A stretch of DNA of 64,000 nucleotides from Palsa-461 sp963768185 (GCA_963768185.1 CAVYGS010000005.1:1054001-1118000); one strand, 5' to 3'; counted from the first letter of the stretch, positions 25,189 to 34,023 are shown. Notes: generated by a model not told the origin, from the letters alone. Translations and numbers: made by a program.

Positions 25189-25614
25189 CTAGCCCGCTCC
25201 GGGGCCGGACTCGCCAAGCACCATCGCGAGCGCCAAGTCGTCGGTATGGGTGAGCGAGATGTGCCAACGGACGATGCCGCGCCGGACCGCCAGCTCGGCG
25301 GCCTTTCCGGTCAACCGCAAGGCGGGGGCACCCCGTCGCCCGGTCGGCCCGATGGGCCGGACGACCTCGACCTCGCGGATCGCGAAGCCGCCGATGCCCA
25401 CCCCGAGCGTCTTCATCACGGCCTCCTTGGCGGCGAAACGCGCCGCCAAGTGCTGCGCGGGCTCGGCCCGCCGGTTGGCATACGCGCGCTCGTCCTCGGT
25501 GAAGACCCGCTCGACGAGGCGGGGCCGGCGGGCGATCACCTTGCGGAACCGCACGATGTCGACGGCGTCGATCCCGATGCCGGCCACCGGGCCGGACCCG
25601 GCGGACCCGATCAC
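25189..25614 (-). CDS. acpS: Holo-[acyl-carrier-protein] synthase
   Basis: The GTG at 25614 overlaps the glmS stop and gives 141 residues. GIGIDAVDIVRFRKV near the N-terminus and LAARFAAKEAVMKTLGVG hold the Mg ligands (Asp and Glu) of AcpS. It moves 4'-phosphopantetheine from CoA to ACP. The same frame continues far upstream in antisense-like reading through glmS; that part is not protein-like, and I read no fusion. Confidence 0.94.
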   Translation of the reverse strand: MIGSAGSGPVAGIGIDAVDIVRFRKVIARRPRLVERVFTEDERAYANRRAEPAQHLAARFAAKEAVMKTLGVGIGGFAIREVEVVRPIGPTGRRGAPALRLTGKAAELAVRRGIVRWHISLTHTDDLALAMVLGESGPGAG

Positions 25615-27449
25615 TCGACAGTCACCGTCTTGGCCAGGTTGCGCGGCCGGTCGACGTCCAGGCCATGGAGGCGGGCCAGCCGGTAGGCGAACAGCTGGAG
25701 GGGGACGATGTCGACGACCGGTGACAGCAGCTGCTCGGACTCGGGCACCCACAACACGAAGTCGGCGAGCTCCGCCGCCCGCTCGTCGCCGTCGTTGGCC
25801 ACCAGCACCACGGTCGCGCCCCGGCTCTTCACCTCGGCAATGTTGGAGCGGAACTTCTCCCACAGTGGGTTGCGGGTTGCCACCCCGACAACGACCGTCC
25901 CCGGCTCGAGCAGGGCGATCGGCCCGTGCTTGAGCTCGCCGGCCGGGTACCCCTCGGCGTGGAGGTAGGAGAGCTCCTTCAGCTTGAGCGCGCCCTCGAG
26001 GGCCACCGGGTAGCCGACGTTGCGGCCGAGGAAGAAGAAGTCGCGCGCGCCCAGCAGCGCCTCGGCGACCTCGTCGACCTCCTTGGCCCGCGACAGCACC
26101 TCTTCGATGGTGGCCGGCAGCCGGTGCAGGGCGTCGAGCGTGGCCGAAATCTCGGCCGGCGAGCGAGTCCCGCGCACCTGGGCGAGTGTGAGGGCGAGGA
26201 GGTCGAGCGCGACGATCTGGGCGAGCAGCGTCTTGGTGGCGGCGACGCAGATCTCGGGGCCGGCGCGGGTGTAGAGCACCCCGTCCGACTCGCGCGCGAT
26301 CGACGAGTCCACCACGTTGGTCACCCCGAGCACCCGCGCCCCGCGCTCCCGCGCCTCGCGGAGCGCGAGGAGCGTGTCGAGGGACTCCCCCGACTGGCTG
26401 ACGCCGACCGCGAGCGCCTCGGGGTCGAGCACCGGCTCGCGGTAGCGGAACTCGCTCGCGATGTCGACGTCGGCGGCGACGCGCGCCCAGTGCTCGATCG
26501 CGTAGCGACCGAGCAGCGCCGCGTGGTAGCTCGAGCCACAGGCGACGATGTGGACCCGGGTGATCGCGCGCAGCTCGTCGTCGGTGAGGCGAGCCTCGTC
26601 CAAGGTGAGCGAACCGTCGGCCCGGCGACGGTCGAGCAGCGTGTCGGCCACGGCCCGGGGCTGCTCGCGGATCTCCTTGCTCATGAAGTCCTCGTAACCG
26701 CCCTTCTGCGCGGCGGCGAGATCCCACTCGACGGGGAGCGCCGGCGGGTCGACCGGCTCGCCGGCGAGCGTCGTCACCCGGATGGAGCCGGGGCGCAACT
26801 CGGCCAACTGGTCGTCGGCCAGCACGAACATCTGGTCGGTCTTCCCCAGCAGGGCCGGGATGTCCGAGGCGAGCAGGGCGGCACCGTCGGCCAGCCCGAG
26901 GATGAGCGGGGTGTTGCGGCGCGCCGCCACCAGCAGCTCGGGTTCGTCGGCCGAGACCACGGCGATGGAGAAGGAGCCGCGCACCGCACCGAGCGCGGCC
27001 CGCACCGACTCGGCGAGGCCGAGCCCGCCCGCCAGTTGCTCCTCGATGAGGTGGGCGAGCACCTCGGTGTCGGTCGCGGACTCCATGCGGTGGCCCGCCT
27101 CGACGAGGCGGGACTGGATCTCGGCGTGGTTCTCGATGATCCCGTTGTGCACGACCCCGACCCGGCCGGTGCAGTCGAACAAGGGGTGGGCGTTCTCGAC
27201 CGCCGGGTGGCCGTGGGTGGCCCAGCGGGTGTGGCCGAGCCCGGTGGTGGCCTCGGGGGCGTCCGCCACCAGCGCCCGCAGCGCCCGCACCGAGGTGGTC
27301 CCCTCCGCGGCGCGCACCCGCCACAGGGAGCCCGGGGTGCAGAGCACCAGGCCGGCCGAGTCGTACCCGCGGTACTCCAGGCGCTCCAGACCCTCGACCA
27401 GTAGCTCGGCGACGTCAGGACGGCCCGTCGCCCCGATGATCCCGCACAT
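25611..27449 (-). CDS. glmS: Glutamine--fructose-6-phosphate aminotransferase (isomerizing)
   Basis: The 612-residue protein begins MCGIIGATG, exposing Cys2 as glutaminase nucleophile after Met removal. TRWATHG and NGIIENHAE mark the glutaminase domain; two SIS domains follow (VACGSSYHAALLGRY; SQSGESLDTL; YLHAEGYPAGELKHGPIALL), and the end is PRNLAKTVTVE. It commits fructose-6-P to UDP-GlcNAc synthesis. It lies 37 bp downstream of glmM. Confidence 0.97.
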   Translation of the reverse strand: MCGIIGATGRPDVAELLVEGLERLEYRGYDSAGLVLCTPGSLWRVRAAEGTTSVRALRALVADAPEATTGLGHTRWATHGHPAVENAHPLFDCTGRVGVVHNGIIENHAEIQSRLVEAGHRMESATDTEVLAHLIEEQLAGGLGLAESVRAALGAVRGSFSIAVVSADEPELLVAARRNTPLILGLADGAALLASDIPALLGKTDQMFVLADDQLAELRPGSIRVTTLAGEPVDPPALPVEWDLAAAQKGGYEDFMSKEIREQPRAVADTLLDRRRADGSLTLDEARLTDDELRAITRVHIVACGSSYHAALLGRYAIEHWARVAADVDIASEFRYREPVLDPEALAVGVSQSGESLDTLLALREARERGARVLGVTNVVDSSIARESDGVLYTRAGPEICVAATKTLLAQIVALDLLALTLAQVRGTRSPAEISATLDALHRLPATIEEVLSRAKEVDEVAEALLGARDFFFLGRNVGYPVALEGALKLKELSYLHAEGYPAGELKHGPIALLEPGTVVVGVATRNPLWEKFRSNIAEVKSRGATVVLVANDGDERAAELADFVLWVPESEQLLSPVVDIVPLQLFAYRLARLHGLDVDRPRNLAKTVTVE

Positions 27450-27486
27450 GGACCACGAGGCTACCGGGGTGCAGGCAGACAGCCGG

Positions 27487-28845
27487 CTACCCGGCGGGCC
27501 TCCCGAGCGATCCCTCGACCACCGCGCAGATGCGATCCACGGCGGCCGCCGCGGCATCCGGATCCAGGCTCTCGACCATCACCCTGATCACGGGCTCGGT
27601 CCCGCTGGCCCGCAACAGGACGCGCCCGGTGGAGCCGAGCCCCGATTCGACCTCCTTCACCGCCTCCCACACCCCCGCCGCCTCGGCCAGGCCACGCGGC
27701 TCGGCCACCGCCACGTTGCGCAGGATCTGCGGGACCCGCTCGATGAGGCCGGTGGTCGAGGCGGCCAGGCTCACGCCCGAGCGCACCACGAGGTCAGCGA
27801 GGAGGAGCCCGGTCAGGATCCCGTCCCCGGTGGTCGACAGGTGGCGAAACACGATGTGGCCCGACTGCTCGCCGCCCAGGTGGTAGCCACCGGCGTCCAG
27901 GGCGGCCAGCACCGCCCGGTCGCCGACCGGCGTCTCGACCACGGCGATGCCGCGCCCTTCCATCCCGAGACGGAAGCCGAGGTTCGACATCACCGTGACG
28001 ACCACCGAGTCGCCGGGCAAAAGACCGCGGTCGGACAGGTCCAGCGCAAAGAGCGCGAGCAGCGTGTCGCCGTCGGCGATCTCGCCCCGGTGGTCGACGG
28101 CCACCAGCCGGTCGGCGTCACCGTCGAACGCAAGCCCGAGCGACGCGCCGCGCTCGACGACGGCCTTGGCCAGGGGGTCGGGGTGGGTCGAGCCACAGCC
28201 GTCGTTAATGTTGACGCCGTCGGGCCGGTCGAAGATGGCGTCGACGCGCGCGCCGAGCGAGCGGAAGATGTCCGGGCCGACCTGGCTGGCGGCGCCGTTC
28301 GCGCAGTCGAGCACGATGTGGAGCCCATCGAGCCTTCTGCCCTTCAGCGAGCGGGCAACCCCCTGGCGGTAGTCGTCCGCCGCCCGCTGGTCGGGCGTGA
28401 TGGCCCCGACGCCTGCGCCCTCTGGCCGGGCCGGCGGGTGGTCGGGCGACGCGAGCAGCACGTCGAGTTGGCGCTCGATGGCCTGCTCGGTCTCGACCGG
28501 GAACTTGGAACCGAGTGCGCTGAAGAATTTGATCCCGTTGTCCGAGAACGGGTTGTGCGACGCCGAGACCACGGCGGCCGGCATGGTGCGGGTCCGGGCG
28601 AGGAAGGCGAGGGCCGGCGTGGGCAGCACCCCGACGTCGGACACCGTGGTGCCCTCGGAGGCGAGTCCGGCGCTGAACGCGCCCTGGAGGAACGGGCCCG
28701 AGCGCCGGGTGTCCCGGCCGACGAGAAATCCCGGCGTCTCCATGACCCGGGCGGTGGCGCGCCCGAGGGCAAGGGCGAGCTCGGCCGTCAGATCAACGTT
28801 GGCGACACCCCGAACACCGTCGGTGCCGAAGCGCGTCCGGCCCAC
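27487..28845 (-). CDS. glmM: Phosphoglucosamine mutase
   Basis: The 452-residue protein shows RFGTDGVRG at the start, the phosphoserine motif VSASHNP (Ser96), Mg-binding FDGDADR near residue 240, and GGEQSGHI and RASGTEP for sugar and phosphate binding. It converts glucosamine-6-P to glucosamine-1-P, the next step after GlmS. It starts 4 bp downstream of rpsI, so peptidoglycan precursor genes ride on the ribosomal transcript. Confidence 0.97.
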   Translation of the reverse strand: MGRTRFGTDGVRGVANVDLTAELALALGRATARVMETPGFLVGRDTRRSGPFLQGAFSAGLASEGTTVSDVGVLPTPALAFLARTRTMPAAVVSASHNPFSDNGIKFFSALGSKFPVETEQAIERQLDVLLASPDHPPARPEGAGVGAITPDQRAADDYRQGVARSLKGRRLDGLHIVLDCANGAASQVGPDIFRSLGARVDAIFDRPDGVNINDGCGSTHPDPLAKAVVERGASLGLAFDGDADRLVAVDHRGEIADGDTLLALFALDLSDRGLLPGDSVVVTVMSNLGFRLGMEGRGIAVVETPVGDRAVLAALDAGGYHLGGEQSGHIVFRHLSTTGDGILTGLLLADLVVRSGVSLAASTTGLIERVPQILRNVAVAEPRGLAEAAGVWEAVKEVESGLGSTGRVLLRASGTEPVIRVMVESLDPDAAAAAVDRICAVVEGSLGRPAG

Positions 28846-28849
28846 TGCC

Positions 28850-29242
28850 CTACCGCTTGGAGTACTGCGGCGCCTTGCGAGCCTTCTTCAGTCCGTACTT
28901 CTTGCTCTCCTTCTCCCGAGCGTTGCGCGTGAGAAGGCCGGAGCGCTTGAGGGTCGGTCGGTGCTCCGGGTCGAGGACGCACAGCGCCTTGGCGATCCCG
29001 AGACGGAGCGCCCGGGCCTGACCCGACACCCCACCGCCGTCGATCGTGGCGTCGATGTCGTAGGACTCGGCCGTGTTGGTAAGCCGCAGCGGGTCGGTTA
29101 CCGCCATGCGGTGGCTGGCCGAGGTGAAGTACTCCTCGAACTCGCGCCGGTTGATCTTGATCGTCCCGGTCCCCGGGCGGAACCGGACGCGGGCGACGGC
29201 CTGCTTGCGGCGGCCGGTGGTCTGGCTGAGTGGCGCTGGCAT
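28850..29242 (-). CDS. rpsI: 30S ribosomal protein S9
   Basis: From ATG 29242 the 130-residue product contains TGRRKQAVARVRFRPG, GGGVSGQARALRLGIAKAL and the C-terminal KKARKAPQYSKR, whose terminal Lys-Arg reaches the P-site tRNA. The upstream in-frame Met would add 30 basic, nonconserved residues overlapping rplM, so I did not use it. It lies 13 bp after rplM, the normal rplM-rpsI pair. Confidence 0.96.
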   Translation of the reverse strand: MPAPLSQTTGRRKQAVARVRFRPGTGTIKINRREFEEYFTSASHRMAVTDPLRLTNTAESYDIDATIDGGGVSGQARALRLGIAKALCVLDPEHRPTLKRSGLLTRNAREKESKKYGLKKARKAPQYSKR

Positions 29243-29255
29243 CTCGTCCTTCTTC

Positions 29256-29705
29256 CTACGCTGGGCGCCGCGCGCCGGGGATCTCGAGCGGCTGGGGTTT
29301 CTGCGAGACGTGCGGGTGGTCGGGCCCGGCATACACCTTGAGCTTGGCCAGCTGCTGGCGGCCGAGCGTGTTCTTGGGGAGCATGCCGCGCACGGCGCGC
29401 CGGACCAACTCCTCGGGCTGGGTCTCGAGCAGGGAGGCGTAGCTGCGGCTCTTCAGCCCACCGGGGTACCCGCTGTGTCGGTAGGCCATCTTGGCCTCCG
29501 CCTTGTCGGAGGTGAGCACCACCTTGGATGCGTTCACCACGACCACGTGATCCCCGGTGTCGGTGTGGGGGGCGAAGATCGCCCGGTGCTTGCCCCGCAG
29601 GACACGGGCGACCTCGGTGGCCATGCGACCGAGGACGAGGCCGTCGGCGTCGACGACGTGCCAGGCACGCTCGATCTCGGCTGGCTTGGGGACAAACGTA
29701 CGCAC
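29256..29705 (-). CDS. rplM: 50S ribosomal protein L13
   Basis: From GTG 29705 the product is 149 residues, starting VRTFVPKPAEIERAWHVVDA. It includes LGRMATEVARVLRGK and RRAVRGMLPKNTLGRQQL, the L13 signature. It binds 23S rRNA early in assembly. The 129-bp gap to truA upstream probably contains its promoter, but I see no convincing hexamer pair. Confidence 0.96.
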   Translation of the reverse strand: MRTFVPKPAEIERAWHVVDADGLVLGRMATEVARVLRGKHRAIFAPHTDTGDHVVVVNASKVVLTSDKAEAKMAYRHSGYPGGLKSRSYASLLETQPEELVRRAVRGMLPKNTLGRQQLAKLKVYAGPDHPHVSQKPQPLEIPGARRPA

Positions 29706-29834
29706 GAACGGTTCCTCGGGACGGGCGCCCCGGGTGGCGAAATCACCGGGCGGGGTGCGACGGGCGACCCTCAAGGATAGGGCATGAGCAGGCATGACCG
29801 CTACCGCAAAGCCCCTGGCCACGGCGCGGCACCC

Positions 29835-30692
29835 TCAACTCCCATAGGTCACCGAGACGAGGCACAGGCCGTGCGCGGGAGCCGGCGCCGGGAGCCCGGC
29901 CCGATCGCCCGAGCGGAGCAGGGCCACCACGTCGGCCGAGGTCGGCCCGCCCTTCCCCACCTCGACCAGCAACGCGACCAGCGAACGCACCATCTGGTGG
30001 CAGAACGAGTCCGCCTCGATGTCGAAGCGCAGGAGCCGGCCGCGCCCTGTCGCCGCGCCGGCGTCCTCGGCCTCGGCGTCGGCCACCTCCGACCAGGCGG
30101 CCCGGCGCACCCGGCGGACGAGCGGCTCGCCCTTGTCCGCTCCGGGCGGCCGCCTGCAGAACGCTGCGAAGTCGTGGTCACCCACGAGCACGTCGCTGGC
30201 GGCCGACATCGGGCGCAGCTCCAGCGGTTCGTTCACGTACCAGGCGATCGGAGCCAGCAGCGGGTCGATGACGGGCCCGTTCCACACGAGATACCGATAC
30301 CGGCGCCCGGTCGCCGAGCGGCGGGCGTCGAACCCTTCGGGCGCCGGCGCCGCCTCCTTCACGACGACGGCCGGACCGACCTGGCGGTTGAGCGCGGTGA
30401 GAAGATCCTCGCCCCCCATGGCCCGGGACGAGCCGTTGCGCCGAATGGTGGGCAGGGTCGCCGGCAGGTCGACGTGGACGACCTGCCCCGCGGCGTGCAC
30501 GCCGGCGTCGGTCCGCCCGGCGCAGGTGATCGGCAGCGTCTCCTTCAGGCGAAGGGTGCGGGCGATTGCCGCGGCGAGGGTGCCCGCGACCGTCACCTGG
30601 TTGGGCTGTGCCGCGAAGCCTCGGAACGCGCTGCCGTCATAGGCGAGGAGGAGGCGCCGAGCGCGCCGTGGTGTCGCGACCCGCTGGCGCAG
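29835..30692 (-). CDS. truA: tRNA pseudouridine synthase TruA (5' end unresolved)
   Basis: The conserved part begins RRLLLAYDGSAFRGFAAQPNQ and has the catalytic Asp in TCAGRTDAGVHAAGQ, then ARRSATGRRYRYLVWNG and DSFCHQMVRSLVALL. It modifies U38-40 in tRNA anticodon arms. In frame there is no ATG, GTG or TTG between the natural rplQ stop (30749-30751) and the first conserved residue. The boundary used here is a CTG at 30692. An ATG at 30744, just after rplQ, lies in another frame and would need one more indel. As sequenced, the frame fuses with rplQ. Confidence 0.82.
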   Translation of the reverse strand: MRQRVATPRRARRLLLAYDGSAFRGFAAQPNQVTVAGTLAAAIARTLRLKETLPITCAGRTDAGVHAAGQVVHVDLPATLPTIRRNGSSRAMGGEDLLTALNRQVGPAVVVKEAAPAPEGFDARRSATGRRYRYLVWNGPVIDPLLAPIAWYVNEPLELRPMSAASDVLVGDHDFAAFCRRPPGADKGEPLVRRVRRAAWSEVADAEAEDAGAATGRGRLLRFDIEADSFCHQMVRSLVALLVEVGKGGPTSADVVALLRSGDRAGLPAPAPAHGLCLVSVTYGS

Positions 30693-30748
30693 GAGCGCGC
30701 CTCGCCGTGGTGGCCGAGGTGCGGGCCGCTCCCCGCGGCGGCATCGCC

Positions 30749-31103
30749 CTAGACGAGCTCGATCGCGCGCCATCGGCGCGTTGTCGCCCGGGCGCGGGCC
30801 GAGCTTCAAGATCCTCGTGTAGCCGCCGGAGCGATCCGTGTAGCGGGGCGCGACCTCGGCGAAGAGCTTGTGGGTCATGTCTTTGTCCCGCAAGAAGGCG
30901 ATGACCTGGCGCTGCTGGTGGACCCCGCCGCGCTTGGCCGCGGTGATGCACTTCTCGGCGACCGGCCGCATCGCCTTGGCCTTGGCCTCGGTGGTCACGA
31001 TCGCCTCCGCCGCGATGAGCGAGGCGACCAGGTTGCCGAGCATGGCCTTCTCGTGGGCGGCGCTCCCCCCGAGCCGCTTGCCCTTGGTCGGCGTAGCGCG
31101 CAC
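30749..31103 (-). CDS. rplQ: 50S ribosomal protein L17, frameshifted near its end
   Basis: GTG 31103 starts a typical L17: KRLGGSAAHEKAMLGNLVASL, ITAAKRGGVHQQRQVIAFL, and GYTRILKLGPRPGDNAPMAR. At about 30763 one extra base converts the expected ending ARIELV-stop (TAG at 30749-30751) into a read-through that joins truA. With repair it is 117 residues, normal for L17. It is 5 bp after the rpoA stop, the standard end of the alpha operon. L17 lies at the base of the large subunit. Confidence 0.92.
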
Positions 31104-31108
31104 AGCCC

Positions 31109-32047
31109 CTAGTCCTTCGTCCTGAGCGAGAGGCCGCGTTCGTCGAGGCGCTGGATGACCTCGTCGAGCGACTTCTGGCCGAAGTTGGTGATGCCGAGGA
31201 GGTCGTCGTAGGTCTTGTCGACGAGCTCGCCGATCGTGTTGATCTGGGCGCGCTTCAGGCAGTTGCGCGGGCGCTCGGAGAGGTCGAGCTCCTCGATCCG
31301 CAGGTCGAGGTCGGGCGACCCGCTGGAGGTGGTGCCGGTCTCGCCGAGCTCCAAGCCCCGGGGCGCCTCCTCCAGGTCGGCCACCAGACTGACCAGCGTG
31401 CGCAGCGTGTCACCGGCCGAGGCGAGTGCCTCGCGGGGGGTAATGGTGCCGTCGGTCTCGATCTCAAGGACCAGACGGTCGAAGTCGGTCGACTGCTCGA
31501 CGCGCACCGGCTCGATGTCGAAGGTGACCCGTCGCACCGGCGAGAAGATCGAGTCGACCGGGATCACCCCGATGGTCGTCGAGCGCTTGTTGCGCTCGGC
31601 CGAGACGTACCCGCGGCCTCGCTCCACGGTCACGTCGAGGGCGAGGCGGCCCTTCGCGTTGAGCGTGGCCAGGTGCAGCTCGGGGTTGAGGATCTCGACG
31701 CCGGCCCGGGTCTGAATGTCGGCCGCCGTGGCCTCACCGGGCCCGCGCTTGTCGATGCGCATGGTGACCGGCTCGTCCTCGTCCATCCGGACCAGGAGGT
31801 CCTTCAGGTTCAAGATGAGGTCGGTTACGTCCTCCTTGATCCCGTTGAGCGTCGTGAACTCGTGCAAGGCCTCGTCGAAACGGACCTGGGTCACGGCCGC
31901 GCCGGGGATCGACGACAGCAGCGTTCGGCGCAGTGAGTTGCCGATCGTGTGCCCGAATCCGGGGTCGAGCGGTCCCATGGCGAAGCGCTGGGTGTGGTCG
32001 CGCTCCTCGCCGACGGGCTCGACGGTCGGTCGCTGAATGATGAGCAT
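31109..32047 (-). CDS. rpoA: DNA-directed RNA polymerase subunit alpha
   Basis: The 312-residue protein has an N-terminal dimerisation domain (about 1-230; FGHTIGNSLRRTLLSSIPG) that nucleates polymerase assembly, a short acidic linker, and a C-terminal domain (about 245-312; LDLSERPRNCLKRAQINTIGEL) that binds UP elements and activators. It is complete, with no indels. It lies 39 bp after rpsD; order rpsM-rpsK-rpsD-rpoA-rplQ is the canonical alpha operon. Confidence 0.97.
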   Translation of the reverse strand: MLIIQRPTVEPVGEERDHTQRFAMGPLDPGFGHTIGNSLRRTLLSSIPGAAVTQVRFDEALHEFTTLNGIKEDVTDLILNLKDLLVRMDEDEPVTMRIDKRGPGEATAADIQTRAGVEILNPELHLATLNAKGRLALDVTVERGRGYVSAERNKRSTTIGVIPVDSIFSPVRRVTFDIEPVRVEQSTDFDRLVLEIETDGTITPREALASAGDTLRTLVSLVADLEEAPRGLELGETGTTSSGSPDLDLRIEELDLSERPRNCLKRAQINTIGELVDKTYDDLLGITNFGQKSLDEVIQRLDERGLSLRTKD

Positions 32048-32086
32048 GAAAGTTGGGCTCCTCGGTTCCTAGAGGTACTTCGCCGG

Positions 32087-32734
32087 TTACTTCGAGTACA
32101 GCTCGACGATGAGCTGCTCTTGGACCGGCTCGTCGATGTGCTCGCGCAACGGAGGGTTGAGCACCGAGACGGCGAAGCCTTGGTCGCCGGCCTCGAGCCA
32201 CGGCGGCCGCTGGCGGTCGAGCGTGTCCATGTTGCGCCGCACCGCGAACATCTGGCGCGACGCCTCCTTCAGCGTGACCACGTCACCCTTGCGGACGCGG
32301 TAGCTCGGGATGGTGACCCGCTTGCCGTTCACCCGGACGTGTCCGTGCCGGACGAACTGGCGGGCCTGGGCCCGGCTCGCACCCCAGCCGGCCCGGAACA
32401 CGACGTTGTCGAGGCGCATCTCGAGCATGCGGAGCAAGTTCTCGCCGGTGATGCCGGACTCGCGGTTCGCCTCTTCGTAGAGGTTGCGGAACTGCTTCTC
32501 GAGCACGCCGTAGATGCGCCGCGCCTTCTGCTTCTCACGCAGCTGGTTCAGGTACTCCGAACCCTGGCGCATGCGATCGCGACCGTGCTCGCCGGGCGGG
32601 TACGCCCTGGAGTGGCGGTCGGTGACCGCTTCGGAGACGGGGCACTTGAGCGAGTAGCAGCGCTCGCCCTTCAAGAAGAGCTTGGTGCGCTCGCGGCGGC
32701 AGAGCCGGCAGACCGGCCCGGTGTAGCGAGCCAT
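32087..32734 (-). CDS. rpsD: 30S ribosomal protein S4
   Basis: From ATG 32734 the product is 215 residues. The N-terminus has a zinc ribbon (CRLCRRE...CYSLKC), so it is the zinc-dependent form. The S4 RNA-binding domain follows at about residues 100-165 (MRLDNVVFRAGWGASRAQARQFV, then HVRVNGKRVTIPSYRV). It initiates 30S assembly and can act as a translational repressor of its operon. Its start is fused to the rpsK stop (TGATG). Confidence 0.96.
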   Translation of the reverse strand: MARYTGPVCRLCRRERTKLFLKGERCYSLKCPVSEAVTDRHSRAYPPGEHGRDRMRQGSEYLNQLREKQKARRIYGVLEKQFRNLYEEANRESGITGENLLRMLEMRLDNVVFRAGWGASRAQARQFVRHGHVRVNGKRVTIPSYRVRKGDVVTLKEASRQMFAVRRNMDTLDRQRPPWLEAGDQGFAVSVLNPPLREHIDEPVQEQLIVELYSK

Positions 32735-33156
32735 CAGACCCTCCGGCGCTTCTTGGGCCGGCAGCCGTTGTGCGGGATCGGGGTGACGTCCTTGATGCCG
32801 ACGACCTCGATGCCCGTGGCGGCGAGCGAGCGGATGGCGGTCTCCCGGCCCGAGCCGGGGCCCCGGACCAGCACGTCGACCTTGCGGACACCGTGCTCCA
32901 TCGCCCGGCGCGCGCACGCCTCCGCGGCCAGCTGGGCCGCGAACGGCGTGGACTTGCGGGAGCCCTTGAAGCCGACGTTGCCGGCCGAGGCCCACGCGAG
33001 CACGTTGCCCTCGGGGTCCGCGATGGTCACCACGGTGTTGTTGAACGAGCTCTTGATGTGGGCGACGCCATAGGCGATGTTCTTGCGCTCCCGGCGCCGG
33101 GGCCTGCGCCCACCCTGCTGCTTGTTGCCCTGCTGCTTGGCCGTGCGGGGGGGCAT
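32734..33156 (-). CDS. rpsK: 30S ribosomal protein S11
   Basis: The 140-residue protein has AYGVAHIKSSFNNTVVTIAD, WASAGNVGFKGSRKSTPFAAQ and the C-terminal GIEVVGIKDVTPIPHNGCRPKKRRRV, fully typical. A basic N-terminal tail of about 25 residues (Q/G/R/K-rich) precedes the fold, as usual in actinobacteria. It contributes to the platform and the Shine-Dalgarno region of the 30S subunit. Directly abuts rpsM. Confidence 0.96.
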   Translation of the reverse strand: MPPRTAKQQGNKQQGGRRPRRRERKNIAYGVAHIKSSFNNTVVTIADPEGNVLAWASAGNVGFKGSRKSTPFAAQLAAEACARRAMEHGVRKVDVLVRGPGSGRETAIRSLAATGIEVVGIKDVTPIPHNGCRPKKRRRV

Positions 33157-33534
33157 CTACTTGCGCACCTTCTTCTTCCCGGCGACCGTCTTCTTCGGAC
33201 CCTTGCGGGTGCGGGCGTTGGTGTGGGTGCGCTGCCCGTGGACCGGGAGCCCGCGGCGGTGGCGGATCCCTTGGTAACAGTTGATCTCCTGCTTGCGCTT
33301 GATGTCCTGGGCGACATCGCGCCGCAGGTCACCCTCGACGCGGAGGCTGGCGTCGATGTAGTTGCGCAGGCGGCTGATCTCTTCGTCGGTCAGATCGCGG
33401 ACCCTCGTGTCGGGCGACACGTCGGTTGATGCGAGGACCTGCTTGGCGACGGTGTTGCCGATCCCGAAGATGTAGGTGAGGGCGATCTCCACCCGCTTCT
33501 CTCTCGGGATGTCGACGCCGGCGATTCGAGCCAC
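33157..33534 (-). CDS. rpsM: 30S ribosomal protein S13
   Basis: The 125-residue protein begins MARIAGVDIPREKRVEIALTY and contains GIGNTVAKQVL, the helix-hairpin-helix YIDASLRVEGDLRRDV, and RGLPVHGQRTHTNARTRKG before the basic tail that contacts P-site tRNA. It lies 15 bp after rpmJ. Intact. Confidence 0.96.
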   Translation of the reverse strand: MARIAGVDIPREKRVEIALTYIFGIGNTVAKQVLASTDVSPDTRVRDLTDEEISRLRNYIDASLRVEGDLRRDVAQDIKRKQEINCYQGIRHRRGLPVHGQRTHTNARTRKGPKKTVAGKKKVRK

Positions 33535-33549
33535 TCTGGTTCTCTTTCC

Positions 33550-33663
33550 TCAGCCCTGACGCTGCTTGTGCCGCGGGTTGTCACAGATGACGACCACCCG
33601 GCCGTGGCGCCGGATGATCTTGCACTTCTCACAGATCCGCTTCACGCTCGGTCGGACCTTCAC
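33550..33663 (-). CDS. rpmJ: 50S ribosomal protein L36 (37 aa)
   Basis: A short gene between rpsM and infA: GTG 33663, VKVRPSVKRICEKCKIIRRH, then a region ending CDNPRHKQRQG, stop TGA. Cys11, Cys14, Cys27 and His32 form the zinc site of the zinc-dependent L36. The 37-residue length is exact for the family. Its place between infA and rpsM is canonical. Confidence 0.95.
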   Translation of the reverse strand: MKVRPSVKRICEKCKIIRRHGRVVVICDNPRHKQRQG

Positions 33664-33685
33664 TTGCTCGTTCCTCTTCCTCGTC

Positions 33686-33910
33686 CTACTTGTAGCGATA
33701 GGTGATGCGCCCGCGACTTAGGTCGTAGGGCGTGATCTCCACCTGCACCCTGTCGCCGGGCAGGATCCGGATCCTGTGCATCCGCATCCGTCCCGAGCTG
33801 TGCGCCAGCACCTTGTGCCCGTTCTCGAGCTCGACTCTGAACATGGCGTTGGGAAGCGGCTCGACGACCGTCCCGTCCAAAACGATGGCGTCCTCTTTGG
33901 CCTTTGGCAG
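33686..33910 (-). CDS. infA: Translation initiation factor IF-1 with apparent CTG start
   Basis: The frame reads PKAKEDAIVLDGTVVEPLPN, then the OB-fold sequence to RGRITYRYK, near-identical to other IF-1 proteins. No ATG, GTG or TTG precedes the conserved N-terminus in frame. A CTG at 33908-33910 stands in the initiator position, six bases after GGAG, and gives the expected 74-residue length. Starting at the first in-frame TTG (33880) would remove ten conserved residues. Either IF-1 starts at CTG here, or the base is miscalled. IF-1 blocks the A site during initiation. Confidence 0.88.
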   Translation of the reverse strand: MPKAKEDAIVLDGTVVEPLPNAMFRVELENGHKVLAHSSGRMRMHRIRILPGDRVQVEITPYDLSRGRITYRYK

Positions 33911-34023
33911 GTGTCTCTCCTCTTGCTCCCCGGGCCGCGCGGCTCACGGACCCGAAGATCGGCTTTGACCAGCGACGCCGCCCTTGGAGCGAGCTCCACG
34001 AGGGCGCGACGGGCCGACTGGTG

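Noticed and set aside
25189..27324. 711-codon minus-strand ORF suggesting an AcpS fusion
   Set aside because: Only the last 141 residues are AcpS; the rest is an Arg/Gly/Ala-rich alternate frame of glmS, and AcpS has a GTG overlapping the glmS stop.
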